Assembly (NCBI GenBank): GCA_016936255.1
Contig: JAFGYE010000030.1
Location: 1 to 52,038, forward strand
Reading direction: 5' to 3'
DNA length: 52,038 nucleotides
From: Marinifilaceae bacterium
GTDB lineage: Bacteria; Bacteroidota; Bacteroidia; Bacteroidales; Marinifilaceae
Shown here: one piece after another, positions 19,101-26,856 of the stretch
Position numbering within the stretch: the stretch's first letter is position 1
Layout: each line of letters opens with the position of its first letter
The notes under the pieces: model-generated
Databases searched by the model: none
What the model was told of the DNA's origin: nothing
Seen by the model: the letters and a program-made list of their open reading frames with translations, nothing else
Program-made: the position numbers and the translations under genes

Positions 19101-20088
19101 AAAAAGTATAATCTCCAGTTTCAGGAACAACAAAACTTCCACTATAGCGAATTGAAAAATTATCATTTCCAAGAAGAGCTGTATTTGGCGAGCCATTACC
19201 CCAATTGGTATTAATCTCTGTCACAGATTCTGAGTACTTCAGTTCATCAAAGGCTACCCCATTATAATATTCTGCAATTAAATTCAATAAAGAGGGAGCT
19301 AGATTATCTTCAATTGTAACATTCGCAGTACAATTTGATTGATTCCCATCTTCATCTTCAACAGTAAGGGTTACCGTATTAACACCTAAGTTCGAACAAT
19401 CAAAAGTACTTTTATCCAAGCTAAATAGTAAATCGGCACTGGCTGTCTCAGCATCATTACTACCATTATTTATATTTGCTGGAGTTATATTTGCATTTCC
19501 AGAGGCATCAAGCTGAACGCTTACATTCTGACAAATAGCTACTGGAATAGCACCACTGGAAATTACATTTAATGAGTAATCTTCTACTTCACCATCAAAA
19601 TCAACATCACACTCATTAGGGTAAGAATTGTAATTTGCAGAAATACGTAATCTTGTAAGTCCTAGCGAAGCACCTGAAGGGACTGTTATAGTATAAGGTG
19701 AATTGCTTGTAGATCCATTTGATTTATTCTTAGCTCTTCCTAAATCAAACTCTTCTCCAGAATCATTAAAATCACCATCCTGATTCCAGTCAATCCATGC
19801 GCGAGCATAAATCCAGTAGTTCCCGTCAGTATTTACATTCACACTTAAGCTATATGAATCTCCAATTACCAAATTTGTTGATTGAGACGTATAATCAGAA
19901 TAACCTGTTGATTTGCCTGTCGAATTATTAATTGAATTAATATTGACTAAGGTGATTCCTGTATTATATATTACATCACCATAGGAAGAACAATAAGTCT
20001 GCGCCGAGAGAGAACCACTCTGCCAACAGCAAAATATAATTAAAAACAGAAAGTGTTTAAAAAAAGTGTAAGGTGTAGAATTATCCAT
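16147..20088 (-). CDS. Giant exported adhesin: GEVED, PA14, Calx-beta, choice-of-anchor L, Ig repeats
   Basis: 1313 residues with a signal peptide ending LSA|Q. In order: a GEVED domain (ARAWIDWNQDGDFND to GEVEDYSLNV), an HYR-like repeat, a PA14 domain (SDDGVRLFVDGSMIINNW), a second HYR-like part, a Calx-beta domain, a choice-of-anchor L domain (FASEEYPEY and GSYNDVFGF), a further Calx-beta-like segment (GDEELRLSFL) and Ig/SprB-like repeats to the end. It stops in PAPKGIYHE, with no sorting domain. Unlike the genes downstream it has no N-terminal A domain. PA14 and GEVED point to carbohydrate or surface binding, so I read it as a distal adhesin. It has its own -7 box. Confidence 0.9.
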   Translation of the reverse strand: MDNSTPYTFFKHFLFLIIFCCWQSGSLSAQTYCSSYGDVIYNTGITLVNINSINNSTGKSTGYSDYTSQSTNLVIGDSYSLSVNVNTDGNYWIYARAWIDWNQDGDFNDSGEEFDLGRAKNKSNGSTSNSPYTITVPSGASLGLTRLRISANYNSYPNECDVDFDGEVEDYSLNVISSGAIPVAICQNVSVQLDASGNANITPANINNGSNDAETASADLLFSLDKSTFDCSNLGVNTVTLTVEDEDGNQSNCTANVTIEDNLAPSLLNLIAEYYNGVAFDELKYSESVTEINTNWGNGSPNTALLGNDNFSIRYSGSFVVPETGDYTFYTNSDDGVRLFVDGSMIINNWTNHAPVINPATLSLSKGSHTITLDYFENGGGAVIELEWESADAGIARQVFSKSSIADHTTVEITLILNESGAATLNAIDVDPGFIDACGVTSRSLSKSSFSSADIGVNTVVLTVEDAGGNSTSFNVKVTVQAFIPEVSLSVDVNSINENGGKAFLTATLSGVASTDVLVDLAMSGVASASDYSISKPQIKILKGNLTGSVTLSAVDDSDVEGNESLNVSISNVTGGTENGSQMVMITIVDDDLPSTDPIQVDRQSPENGYSPNELVQNVLVNGCLVADNVTYGGDVNRGIGYFNAGTSDFPLSSGIILSTGNVQSAEGPNNSTGVSSNIGGAAVDADVTRLTGNPNDVQILEFDFIPAGDKLEFRYIFASEEYPEYACGSYNDVFGFIISGPGISGPFLNGGKNIALLPGSSNFVSINNVNNSGCGSSTYYVDGTGGFATQFDGRTTVLTANADVLPCQTYHIRLIIADVADDKYNSAVFLEAESFKSNEVVIQNGIGIENDVDIMYEGCSNSYIKFVRLENLDGEMKFDLNISGTAENGVDYIYVDQLGNQIGDGKLPSSVTIPAGIAEVVYYYKALSDTGIEGDEELRLSFLKSCPCSAPDYYEKVVTIIDVPEIEASPTSLVSCMGATPVATITVDLKNGLDPADYQYSIDGGAFQDDNVFTLNNPTVGAVYTVTVQDRFACRSEDFDVTIPSVTPIAAEAGPSKQICEGATVQLNGSGGIYYEWSCSPASGLAYLSNVNSSNPTVANTIPFGTYTYTLTVKESSSASASCIDTDFMVLTVNENSHFTIASDKTEYCSGEVINLASTILNSSGGDIYSWTPVAGIASPTSANTTAIYNTAVLSAKDFSLTVTKSNGCKNTEYISGVLVNPHPVVSLNPSSNLCSDGSSGLLNVDVSGGTPFGSSPLYNYSWSHDGSLNSPNATGLNSGSYSVTVTDSKSCTEVGSYIIGAEPAPKGIYHE

Positions 20089-20131
20089 ATGTTAATATTT
20101 CAGAATCATCTGGCAAACAAATAATCGAAGC

Positions 20132-20139
20132 CAAAAATA
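20132..20139 (-). promoter_or_regulatory. -7 box of the 1313-residue adhesin gene
   Basis: TATTTTTG on the minus strand matches TAnnTTTG and gives a leader of about 38 bases before ATG 20088. It implies separate control from the 671-type adhesin gene upstream. Confidence 0.5.
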
Positions 20140-20223
20140 ATTAATTATTCTTAATTGCTATGGCTTACGTAAAAAAAGAAATTTTGTTTAATTTTTCGTA
20201 AAAACCAAATTCCCCCTATCAAC

Positions 20224-22230
20224 TTACTCATGATAAATGCCTTCTGGATTTGGACTTTGATAAATTACAACAATCGCCGTATTTGTTAAGTTCGCTTCAC
20301 ACACAGCACTCACTGCTTTAATGTTGATCAAATTATCCCCAACAGAAAAACCTAATGTAGGTATATTCATACTAACATCAGCACCATTACCTGTAACAGA
20401 ACTCCCAATTTGAACTCCTCCTTTATAGGCGGAATACACAACACCACTTTCGCTTCCTTGTATAGTAAGTTGCGCACCATCACCAATACACTTCGTATCG
20501 CCAACAACAGGCAAGCTAATATCCGGTACACCAGTCACTATAACGTCTATTATACATTCCGAGGAATTGCCATTAACATCAACAACCGTAAAAGTTACTG
20601 AATTACTTCCAGCATCATCACAAGTAAAAACACTCTTACTCAAACTTCTGGAAGCTATACCACATTCATCTGAATAGCCAGGATCAACCTCATCTGCGGT
20701 TAAATTATACAAGCCACCGGCTGCACTAAGATCCAATGTAATATCCTGACAAGTTCCAGTACTATTACTTTTTACAAATTGTCGGGAAACACCTGGCCCC
20801 TGCCACTCCAATTTAATAACTGCTCCTCCACCTTGTTCATAAAACTCGAGCCCGATTGGAACAATTTGTCCTGCAGATAAAGATATAGTTCCTGTATTAA
20901 CAGTAGGGCTATGGTTTGTCCAATTATTAATAACCTGCTGACCCGCAACCCAAAGTCGCACACCATCATCAGAAGTAGTATAAAATGTATAAGTTCCTGC
21001 CTGAACAGCTTGAATATTACCTTGAAAGCGAATCGAAAAATTATCATTTCCTACCAACGAAGATTCTGGTGCACCAGATCCCCATGAATAATTTATTTCA
21101 TCAACGGGTAAAGTTTCCATGAACGTATCGAAATTTTTCCCATCATAATAATCGGCCTGCAATTGTGAGATTTTTGGAGGTGTAACATCAGCAACTGTAA
21201 CATTAAAACTATGTGTTGCTGCATTGCCCGCATTATCTGTCGCAGTAAATGTATTAACTGTAGTCCCAACCGGAAACAATGACCCAGATGGCAAACCACC
21301 CGTCTGAGTAACTAAAGCACCTTCAAATTCAACAACATAACGCTTCCAATAAGTATCTGGAATATCATTCCACTTACCATTGCTATACATTTGAGTGTAA
21401 TCCTCATTTCCAGAATTATTAGGCTCCCCACTATTCCAATTCGTATAGCTAACAGCCTCTCCATTACACCAAACAAATGTTCCTTCAGCTGCCGCATCAG
21501 TCAAACCAATCCATATATCTCCAACTTTACTATCTATAAAATCATTCTCGGCTTGACTGGTAATTGTAACTAAATGCCCTCCGCTATTAATAGCATTTTG
21601 CATTGCTGTAGTGGCTTTTTCACTAGTATTTGAATAGTAATAAGTATGATTATACAGTTCTCCTAAATAGGTGTATCCAGGAAGAGTTCCTGAAAAAGCA
21701 GGAAAATTATCAATAGCTTGTGGAATATCATAATTAACAATCTCACCACAATTACTTCCTGATGCATTAACTGTAATATCTGTTTGGGGATTTTGAAAAA
21801 CCGGAGGCACATCATCAATAACATCATTGATATTAACCGTAAGAGTCATCGCCCCAGAAGGAGTTGCATTTTTAATATTGTAAAGAGTTATATTTAGATC
21901 CACTTTAGAAGAACCCCATTGCTGATAAATCCCCGTAATTGCAAAAGAGAAAGAAGTTTCATTTTTACCAAATTTCTTATAATATATTGCCGGTGACATA
22001 GTAAAGTCATAATTCATAGCTCCTGTTCCATTCGTTTCATACTTCAATTCCACAACAGGAGCTTTCCCCTTAAAATTCTCACTAAGTTGAACAGTTACAA
22101 TTGCCACTCCTCCATCTTTTAAAATCATGTCTTTATCAACACTAATAGATACAGAAGGCTCATTTTTAGCAGACACATTTATGTTTGTAAAAATCAATAA
22201 CACTGAAAAGAACAACAACCATTTATTCAT
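20224..22230 (-). CDS. Exported lectin/PA14 adhesin, putative tip protein
   Basis: 668 residues from ATG 22230 (the frame opens at TTG 22239, which would add three). The signal peptide ends VSA|K, the only one in the cluster without Gln at +1. In order: a Calx-beta-like strand set, an HYR half-domain interrupted by a C-type lectin domain (GHLVTITSQAENDFI, IWIGLTD, WNSGEPNN, KWNDIP), the rest of the HYR module, a PA14 domain (SDDGVRLWVAGQQVINNW), an HYR-like repeat and a C-terminal Ig domain. The EPN-type loop and WND are canonical calcium-sugar site features. It ends NPEGIYHE and lacks both the A domain and a sorting domain. As first gene of the cluster with two sugar-binding modules it is the best tip candidate. 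Confidence 0.9.
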   Translation of the reverse strand: MNKWLLFFSVLLIFTNINVSAKNEPSVSISVDKDMILKDGGVAIVTVQLSENFKGKAPVVELKYETNGTGAMNYDFTMSPAIYYKKFGKNETSFSFAITGIYQQWGSSKVDLNITLYNIKNATPSGAMTLTVNINDVIDDVPPVFQNPQTDITVNASGSNCGEIVNYDIPQAIDNFPAFSGTLPGYTYLGELYNHTYYYSNTSEKATTAMQNAINSGGHLVTITSQAENDFIDSKVGDIWIGLTDAAAEGTFVWCNGEAVSYTNWNSGEPNNSGNEDYTQMYSNGKWNDIPDTYWKRYVVEFEGALVTQTGGLPSGSLFPVGTTVNTFTATDNAGNAATHSFNVTVADVTPPKISQLQADYYDGKNFDTFMETLPVDEINYSWGSGAPESSLVGNDNFSIRFQGNIQAVQAGTYTFYTTSDDGVRLWVAGQQVINNWTNHSPTVNTGTISLSAGQIVPIGLEFYEQGGGAVIKLEWQGPGVSRQFVKSNSTGTCQDITLDLSAAGGLYNLTADEVDPGYSDECGIASRSLSKSVFTCDDAGSNSVTFTVVDVNGNSSECIIDVIVTGVPDISLPVVGDTKCIGDGAQLTIQGSESGVVYSAYKGGVQIGSSVTGNGADVSMNIPTLGFSVGDNLINIKAVSAVCEANLTNTAIVVIYQSPNPEGIYHE

Positions 22231-22281
22231 ACAAAACAAAATTAACTACATTATGGAATGTAAATACTGAAACATAGTACG

Positions 22282-22289
22282 CAAAACTA
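22282..22289 (-). promoter_or_regulatory. -7 box of the lectin/PA14 adhesin gene
   Basis: TAGTTTTG on the minus strand matches TAnnTTTG, about 50 bases before ATG 22230. It is the first promoter of the adhesin cluster and is divergent from the yjjG-like gene. Confidence 0.5.
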
Positions 22290-22341
22290 CCACTTTTGTT
22301 TACTTTTATCCTGTAAAATACAGAATCAACCACCTACTGCA

Positions 22342-23043
22342 ATGACAAATTTAAAGTACCAACATATTTTTTTCGACCTTGACCGTACACTCTGGGATTT
22401 TAATAAAAATTCCGAGGCAAGCCTAAATCTACTCTTTAGGGATTACCAATTGCAATCCATATTTGGAAGTTTCCTGTTTTTCAAATCACGATATGAATAT
22501 CACAACGGCAAATTGTGGAATGCCTATTATCAAAACAGAATAAAAAAAGAGGATTTGATGTACCGAAGATTTTACCTGACATTAAAAGAAGCAGGACTTG
22601 ATGATCTTGATTTGGCAAAAGAAATTGCAAATGATTTTATCGAAATTAGTCCTTTACAAACGGCTACCTTCCCAAATGCACATCAGATTCTTGAATATTT
22701 AAAAAACAAAGGATACCAATTGCATATTATTACCAATGGTTTTATTGAAGTTCAGGCTAAGAAACTAAAAAATTCAAAACTTGACAGCTATTTCCTGGAG
22801 GTAATAACTTCGGAAGATGCCGGTGCCAATAAACCAACCCAGCAAATATTTGAATATGCGTTTAACAGGGCCGGCGCTTTTGCAAAAAACAGCATAATGA
22901 TTGGAGATGATCTTTCTACAGACATTGCCGGTGCAAAAAAGGTCGAAATGGATCAAATTTATTTCAACCCACACAAAATCACTCACAAAGACGATCCAAC
23001 ATTTGAGATTAATGATTTATCAGAAATCAAAAGGATACTATAA
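22342..23043 (+). CDS. yjjG: YjjG-family HAD nucleotidase
   Basis: 233 residues, a HAD-superfamily phosphatase of the YjjG type (non-canonical pyrimidine 5'-nucleotidase, house-cleaning of odd nucleotides). Motif I is FFDLDRTLWDF with the nucleophile Asp and acid/base Asp two residues apart. Motif II is the IITNG segment, Lys of motif III is in DAGANKP, and motif IV is MIGDDLSTDIAGAKK. The cap is helical (residues about 20-95). Cytoplasmic. It stands alone, transcribed away from the adhesin cluster, and the candidate non-coding RNA lies downstream. Confidence 0.9.
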   Translation: MTNLKYQHIFFDLDRTLWDFNKNSEASLNLLFRDYQLQSIFGSFLFFKSRYEYHNGKLWNAYYQNRIKKEDLMYRRFYLTLKEAGLDDLDLAKEIANDFIEISPLQTATFPNAHQILEYLKNKGYQLHIITNGFIEVQAKKLKNSKLDSYFLEVITSEDAGANKPTQQIFEYAFNRAGAFAKNSIMIGDDLSTDIAGAKKVEMDQIYFNPHKITHKDDPTFEINDLSEIKRIL

Positions 23044-23153
23044 TATGCTAAATAACATATTTTCATTACAATCCGAAGCAAAATTTTAATGTTCTTTAAC
23101 AATTCACAACAAAAAATACCAATTAACAGGTCAACAGTAAGGAAATAATCATT

Positions 23154-23161
23154 TATATTTG
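23154..23161 (+). promoter_or_regulatory. -7 box of the candidate non-coding RNA
   Basis: TATATTTG matches TAnnTTTG. Transcription would begin near 23167, just before the first of three stems. A -33 TTG was not found at the expected distance. Confidence 0.55.
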
Positions 23162-23166
23162 CAGAG

Positions 23167-23362
23167 GTAATCAACAAAACCTGATATGCAAACAAGTTTT
23201 GTTGCCAACATCGGTTTGTACTGTGACATTCATAAATAATTCTAAAGGGTTAGTGAAGTTACTAAGGTTAATAGATTACAAATGGTTAATAATATATTGA
23301 AACTGGTATATAACCGATGTTGAAATACGAAGGCTGCGTTTAGGGGACGCAGCCTTTTTTTT
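23167..23362 (+). ncRNA. Candidate structured RNA of about 195 nt, 6S-like shape
   Basis: Three features fit a stand-alone RNA gene: a -7 box at 23154-23161, a set of perfect stems, and a strong terminator. Stem 1 pairs 23172-23180 with 23196-23204 (9 bp). Stem 2 pairs 23206-23216 with 23312-23322 (11 bp, perfect) and can extend by about seven pairs including wobble. It encloses a weakly paired middle and a small apical hairpin (23250-23254 with 23261-23265). Stem 3 is the terminator. No credible ORF lies within. The long rod with an open centre resembles 6S RNA, which blocks RNA polymerase, but I cannot confirm family membership; another Bacteroidota small RNA is possible. Confidence 0.6.
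23332..23362 (+). terminator. Rho-independent terminator of the candidate RNA
   Basis: Perfect 8-bp stem GGCTGCGT / ACGCAGCC (23332-23339, 23347-23354), 7-base loop, followed by a run of eight T. The high GC of the stem stands out from its surroundings. Confidence 0.85.
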
Positions 23363-23414
23363 GTCTGTATCATGCACATAATAACTACTCCAAGGAAATT
23401 GAAATAAAAAAAAT

Positions 23415-23760
23415 CACCACAGAGCACGCAGAGTCCAACAGAGAAAAAACGATTAAAACATTTTTACCTTATTCAGTACGTAGTGGAATTCTTCATAGAT
23501 ATTTTGCAAGCAGAAATTCACCACAAAGAACACTAAGGAATTCACAAAAAACTCAAAGGGATATTATCATATTCCGACTCTTGTACATTTAAAATAAAAA
23601 GAGCACCTAATACAAGGTTTATCAGAAAAAAACGACTAGGTGTTACTCGATGATAAATTCTTCTTGAGTGCTTGTCAAAAAGAGTTTCAACACAAAACCA
23701 AAGAAAGGACTAAACAAAGCTTACCACTTTTACCACGGAGGACAGAAAGAAACACAGTAT
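23415..23760. repeat. Decayed copies of a CACAGAG-type intergenic repeat
   Basis: Three loosely similar stretches (about 23415-23452, 23518-23562 and 23731-23760) share the pattern CCAC(A/G)(G/A)AG..CAC, separated by unrelated DNA. I associate such sequences with intergenic relics in Bacteroidota genomes. The rest of 23363-23795 shows no gene. Confidence 0.45.
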
Positions 23761-23795
23761 GTTGACTTTTAGACTTTTGAACCTTTAAACTCTCC

Positions 23796-25085
23796 CTAGG
23801 TTTTTCTCTTTTTCTTCTTTGCTGCCGGAAACAAAACATTATTCAGTATTAGGCGATAACCAGCCGAATTCTTTTTCAAATTAAGGTCAGTAGGCGGATC
23901 TCCAACCAAGTGCTGGTAATCTTCAGGATCGTGCCCCCCATAAAAAGTCCAGGTTCCTTTCCCAAAGTTTCCATGAATGTACCGCGCCTCACCAGCAGCT
24001 TTATTCTCTCCCATAATAAGTACACTAGGTTTTATCAACTCCAACTTAAAAGCAGTGGTTTGTCCCATAAATCCTTTTATCAAATTTTTGTGATTTTGAC
24101 ATAACATGCTTGGTACCGGATCCCATTTTGCAGAAAACTCAAACAAAGAAAAATAATCTTCATCCTGCCTTAGCTTTCTCGTTAAAGTCACATCAATATC
24201 CGAAAACTCATATACATTAGGCTTTTTTTCAAGCGTAAAATTCTGAAAGGCAAATGTCTTTGAAAAATCCAGTTGAGACTGGACATCCGGCTCAATAGGA
24301 TCTCCATCAAACACAGCATCACAAATATCATGTTCTCCCGAGGCCAGTGCTATATCAAAAGTATCGGTGGCAGAACACATTGCAAATAGAAAGCCCCCAG
24401 CCTCAACAAAATTTCTTATTTTAACAGATATTGCTTTTTTTAAATCGGAAACTTTCGGGAAACCATATCGGTTAGCCATCTCCATATTGGACTGCACCTC
24501 ATCTTTATACCATTTCATATTTCGGTATGAGGTATAAAATTTACCAAACTGCCCTGTAAAATCTTCATGATGCAAATGCAGCCAATCATATTTCGACAAC
24601 TTCCCGGTCATCACCTCATCATCATAAATAATATCGTAAGGAATTTCGGCGTAGCTAAGTGCCAGGGTTACTGCATCGTCCCAAGGTTTCTTCCCTTTTG
24701 GTGAATAGACTGCAATCAAAGGTGATTTTTCCAGTTTAACGGCATCCATATTCAACTCATCGCTTGATATTTCTGTCAATATTTGCTGAGCAGAAACATC
24801 GCTGAGAACAGAAAAACTGACACCTCGAATCTGACACTCATCCTGAATTTCTTTCTGGAAAGGAAGTAAAAAAGATCCTCCGCGATAATTCAACAGCCAA
24901 TGAATCTGATAATCCTTTTCCAGAGTCCAAAAAGCAATACCATAGGCTTTAAGATGATTCTTCTGAGTATCATCCATCTGAATTAATAAACTTGCAGAAA
25001 AGGATGTATATGCAGATAAGGCGAAAAACAGTAAAATAACTATTTTTCGAAAAAATATTTTCGAAAACAATCTATCTTCTATCAT
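23796..25085 (-). CDS. Exported glutamine amidotransferase-like fold protein of unknown function
   Basis: 429 residues with an N-terminal hydrophobic segment (about 12-30), so probably periplasmic or membrane-anchored. The mature start (LLIQMDDTQKNHLKAYGIAFW) and the middle (AVYSPKGKKPWDDAV, EAGGFLFAMCSATDTFD, GKGTWTFYGGHDPEDY) suggest a flavodoxin-like or class I amidotransferase-like fold. Cys in FLFAMCSA sits where such folds have a nucleophile, but I cannot see a full catalytic triad with confidence. Database entries of this kind are sometimes labelled asparagine synthetase B; nothing here supports that activity. The C-terminus is strongly basic. It follows dnaB by 47 bases in the same direction. 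Confidence 0.75.
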   Translation of the reverse strand: MIEDRLFSKIFFRKIVILLFFALSAYTSFSASLLIQMDDTQKNHLKAYGIAFWTLEKDYQIHWLLNYRGGSFLLPFQKEIQDECQIRGVSFSVLSDVSAQQILTEISSDELNMDAVKLEKSPLIAVYSPKGKKPWDDAVTLALSYAEIPYDIIYDDEVMTGKLSKYDWLHLHHEDFTGQFGKFYTSYRNMKWYKDEVQSNMEMANRYGFPKVSDLKKAISVKIRNFVEAGGFLFAMCSATDTFDIALASGEHDICDAVFDGDPIEPDVQSQLDFSKTFAFQNFTLEKKPNVYEFSDIDVTLTRKLRQDEDYFSLFEFSAKWDPVPSMLCQNHKNLIKGFMGQTTAFKLELIKPSVLIMGENKAAGEARYIHGNFGKGTWTFYGGHDPEDYQHLVGDPPTDLNLKKNSAGYRLILNNVLFPAAKKKKRKT

Positions 25086-25132
25086 AAAAACAAAATAACA
25101 AATTCTATTTGAGAAGACGTTTCATAAGGTCA

Positions 25133-26665
25133 TTAAAATGGTGCAGCATCATCAAAATCACTGCCCCCACCAAATCCTGCACTAAAATCATCAAAACCGG
25201 AAGATTCCTGATTCATGCTGGAACTGAATGTTTTCACATCCTCCAAACCCGGTGTGGCGAATGGGTTTAATGATTCACCTTCCAAATCGGTAAATCGGGC
25301 CAACTGATTTCGGAAACGAAGCTGTATTTCTCCGACAGCACCATTACGGTGTTTTGCAATAATAATATCAGCAATACCAATTAATGAATTTCCTTCAGCA
25401 TCCTCAGTTATGCCATATCTTTCCGGACGGTGAATAAACAACACCATATCGGCATCCTGCTCAATCGCACCGGATTCACGCAAATCGGAAAGCATTGGTT
25501 TTTTTGCATCCCCTGTTCTTTGTTCAACACCACGATTCAACTGAGAAAGAGCAATTACCGGAACGTTTAATTCCTTTGCGATGATCTTTAATTGCCGTGA
25601 TATTAAACTCACCTCCTGCTCTCGGTTACCACGCATATCCGAACCAGCTGTCATCAACTGCAAATAGTCAATCACAATACAACTAATATCATGTTTCGCC
25701 TTTAAACGACGACATTTAGATCGCAGCTCATAAATTGACAAACCAGGTGTGTCATCCACATATATTGGAGCTTCAACCAGATCTTTAATTTTAACATGTA
25801 ACTGTTCCCATTCAAAATCTTCCAAACGCCCGCTTCTCAACTTTTCAGAACCTAATTCTGTTTCGCTTGATATTAAACGTTTCACCAACTGATCGCCACC
25901 CATCTCGAGTGAGAAAATGGCTATTGGTGCTTTGTGGTCAACCGCCATATTCCGGGCCATCGACAAAACAAATGCTGTTTTTCCCATTGATGGCCGAGCC
26001 GCAATAATCACTAAATCGGATTTTTGCCATCCGGATGTAATTCTATCCAATGCAGTAAAACCGGAAGGAACACCACTTAAACCATCGGTTCGTTTCCCTG
26101 CTTCCACAATTTGGTTGATTACCTCATCAGCCAGTGGACGAATATGCGAGGATTCTTTTTTGATATTTCCTTCTGCAATCTCAAAAACATCCTGCTGTGC
26201 CCTATCCAGCAAATCAGCAACATCAACACTCTCATCAAAAGCCTGAGTCTGAATTTCAGATGAAACCCGAATTAATTCGCGCTGAATAAACTTTTGAGCA
26301 ATAATTCGCGCATGAAATTCGATGTGAGCAGCAGATGCAACCCTATTTGTAAGTTGGGTAATGTAAAAAGGCCCACCCACAGCATCCAAATTCCCATGTC
26401 GTTTTAATTCTTCAGTAACCGTTAGTATATCAACAGGTTCCTCGTTAATTGAAAGCGACAGTATAGCTTTGTATATTTTTTGGTGAGCATCCTTGTAAAA
26501 GGAATCAGCATTTAGAATATCCCCAACCGAAATCATCGCATCTTTTTCAAGCATTAATGCTCCCAGAACAGCTTCCTCAAGCTCTAATGCCTGCGGAGGA
26601 ACTTTCCCATAATCAAGATCTACTTTATTCTTCGGTTGATTGTTATATTTATTTGCCCCAGCCAT
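25133..26665 (-). CDS. dnaB: Replicative DNA helicase
   Basis: 510 residues. It unwinds DNA ahead of the replication fork as a hexamer. The N-terminal helical domain begins PPQALELEEAVLGALMLEKD, and the RecA-like domain carries Walker A ARPSMGKT with K229, the SLEMGGDQL segment, Walker B CIVIDYLQLM, and the ALSQLNRGVE and DLRESGAIEQDADM motifs. The C-terminus is a Gly/Ser/Asp-rich tail ending DDAAPF, which may serve protein contacts. ATG start. No intein is present. It is divergent from ispE, with a -7 box about 105 bases upstream. Confidence 0.97.
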   Translation of the reverse strand: MAGANKYNNQPKNKVDLDYGKVPPQALELEEAVLGALMLEKDAMISVGDILNADSFYKDAHQKIYKAILSLSINEEPVDILTVTEELKRHGNLDAVGGPFYITQLTNRVASAAHIEFHARIIAQKFIQRELIRVSSEIQTQAFDESVDVADLLDRAQQDVFEIAEGNIKKESSHIRPLADEVINQIVEAGKRTDGLSGVPSGFTALDRITSGWQKSDLVIIAARPSMGKTAFVLSMARNMAVDHKAPIAIFSLEMGGDQLVKRLISSETELGSEKLRSGRLEDFEWEQLHVKIKDLVEAPIYVDDTPGLSIYELRSKCRRLKAKHDISCIVIDYLQLMTAGSDMRGNREQEVSLISRQLKIIAKELNVPVIALSQLNRGVEQRTGDAKKPMLSDLRESGAIEQDADMVLFIHRPERYGITEDAEGNSLIGIADIIIAKHRNGAVGEIQLRFRNQLARFTDLEGESLNPFATPGLEDVKTFSSSMNQESSGFDDFSAGFGGGSDFDDAAPF

Positions 26666-26766
26666 AAAATATTAAATTCTAACAGTTTACTTTTCCTTTA
26701 AAATCAGCATACTAAGCATTTTTTCAAGCTCAAAAAAAGTCCTGAAAAAAATACAGAATGCAGAGC

Positions 26767-26774
26767 CAAAGATA
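26767..26774 (-). promoter_or_regulatory. -7 box of dnaB
   Basis: TATCTTTG on the minus strand matches TAnnTTTG, giving a leader of about 95 bases. Confidence 0.5.
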
Positions 26775-26856
26775 GAAAATAAAAATACTACAAATTGATT
26801 TTTTTTGCTCTTATAAATCAAGTATTTTTACCATTCAATCATAAAACTTATTACTT

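Noticed and set aside
20772-21497. Minus-strand ORFs in other frames of the lectin/PA14 gene
   Set aside because: They lie wholly inside a domain-rich gene whose own frame encodes clear PA14 and lectin motifs.
13464-22230. CRISPR or simple tandem DNA repeats in the adhesin genes
   Set aside because: The repetition is at protein-domain level (HYR and Ig modules); the DNA copies are diverged and coding.
4939-22239. Type V (FimA/Mfa1) fimbrial locus
   Set aside because: The subunits lack lipoboxes and the FimA-type domain; their signal peptides are of type I and mostly cleave before Gln.
23167-23362. SRP RNA or tmRNA
   Set aside because: No GGAA-type apical loop of SRP RNA and no tRNA-like ends or tag ORF of tmRNA.
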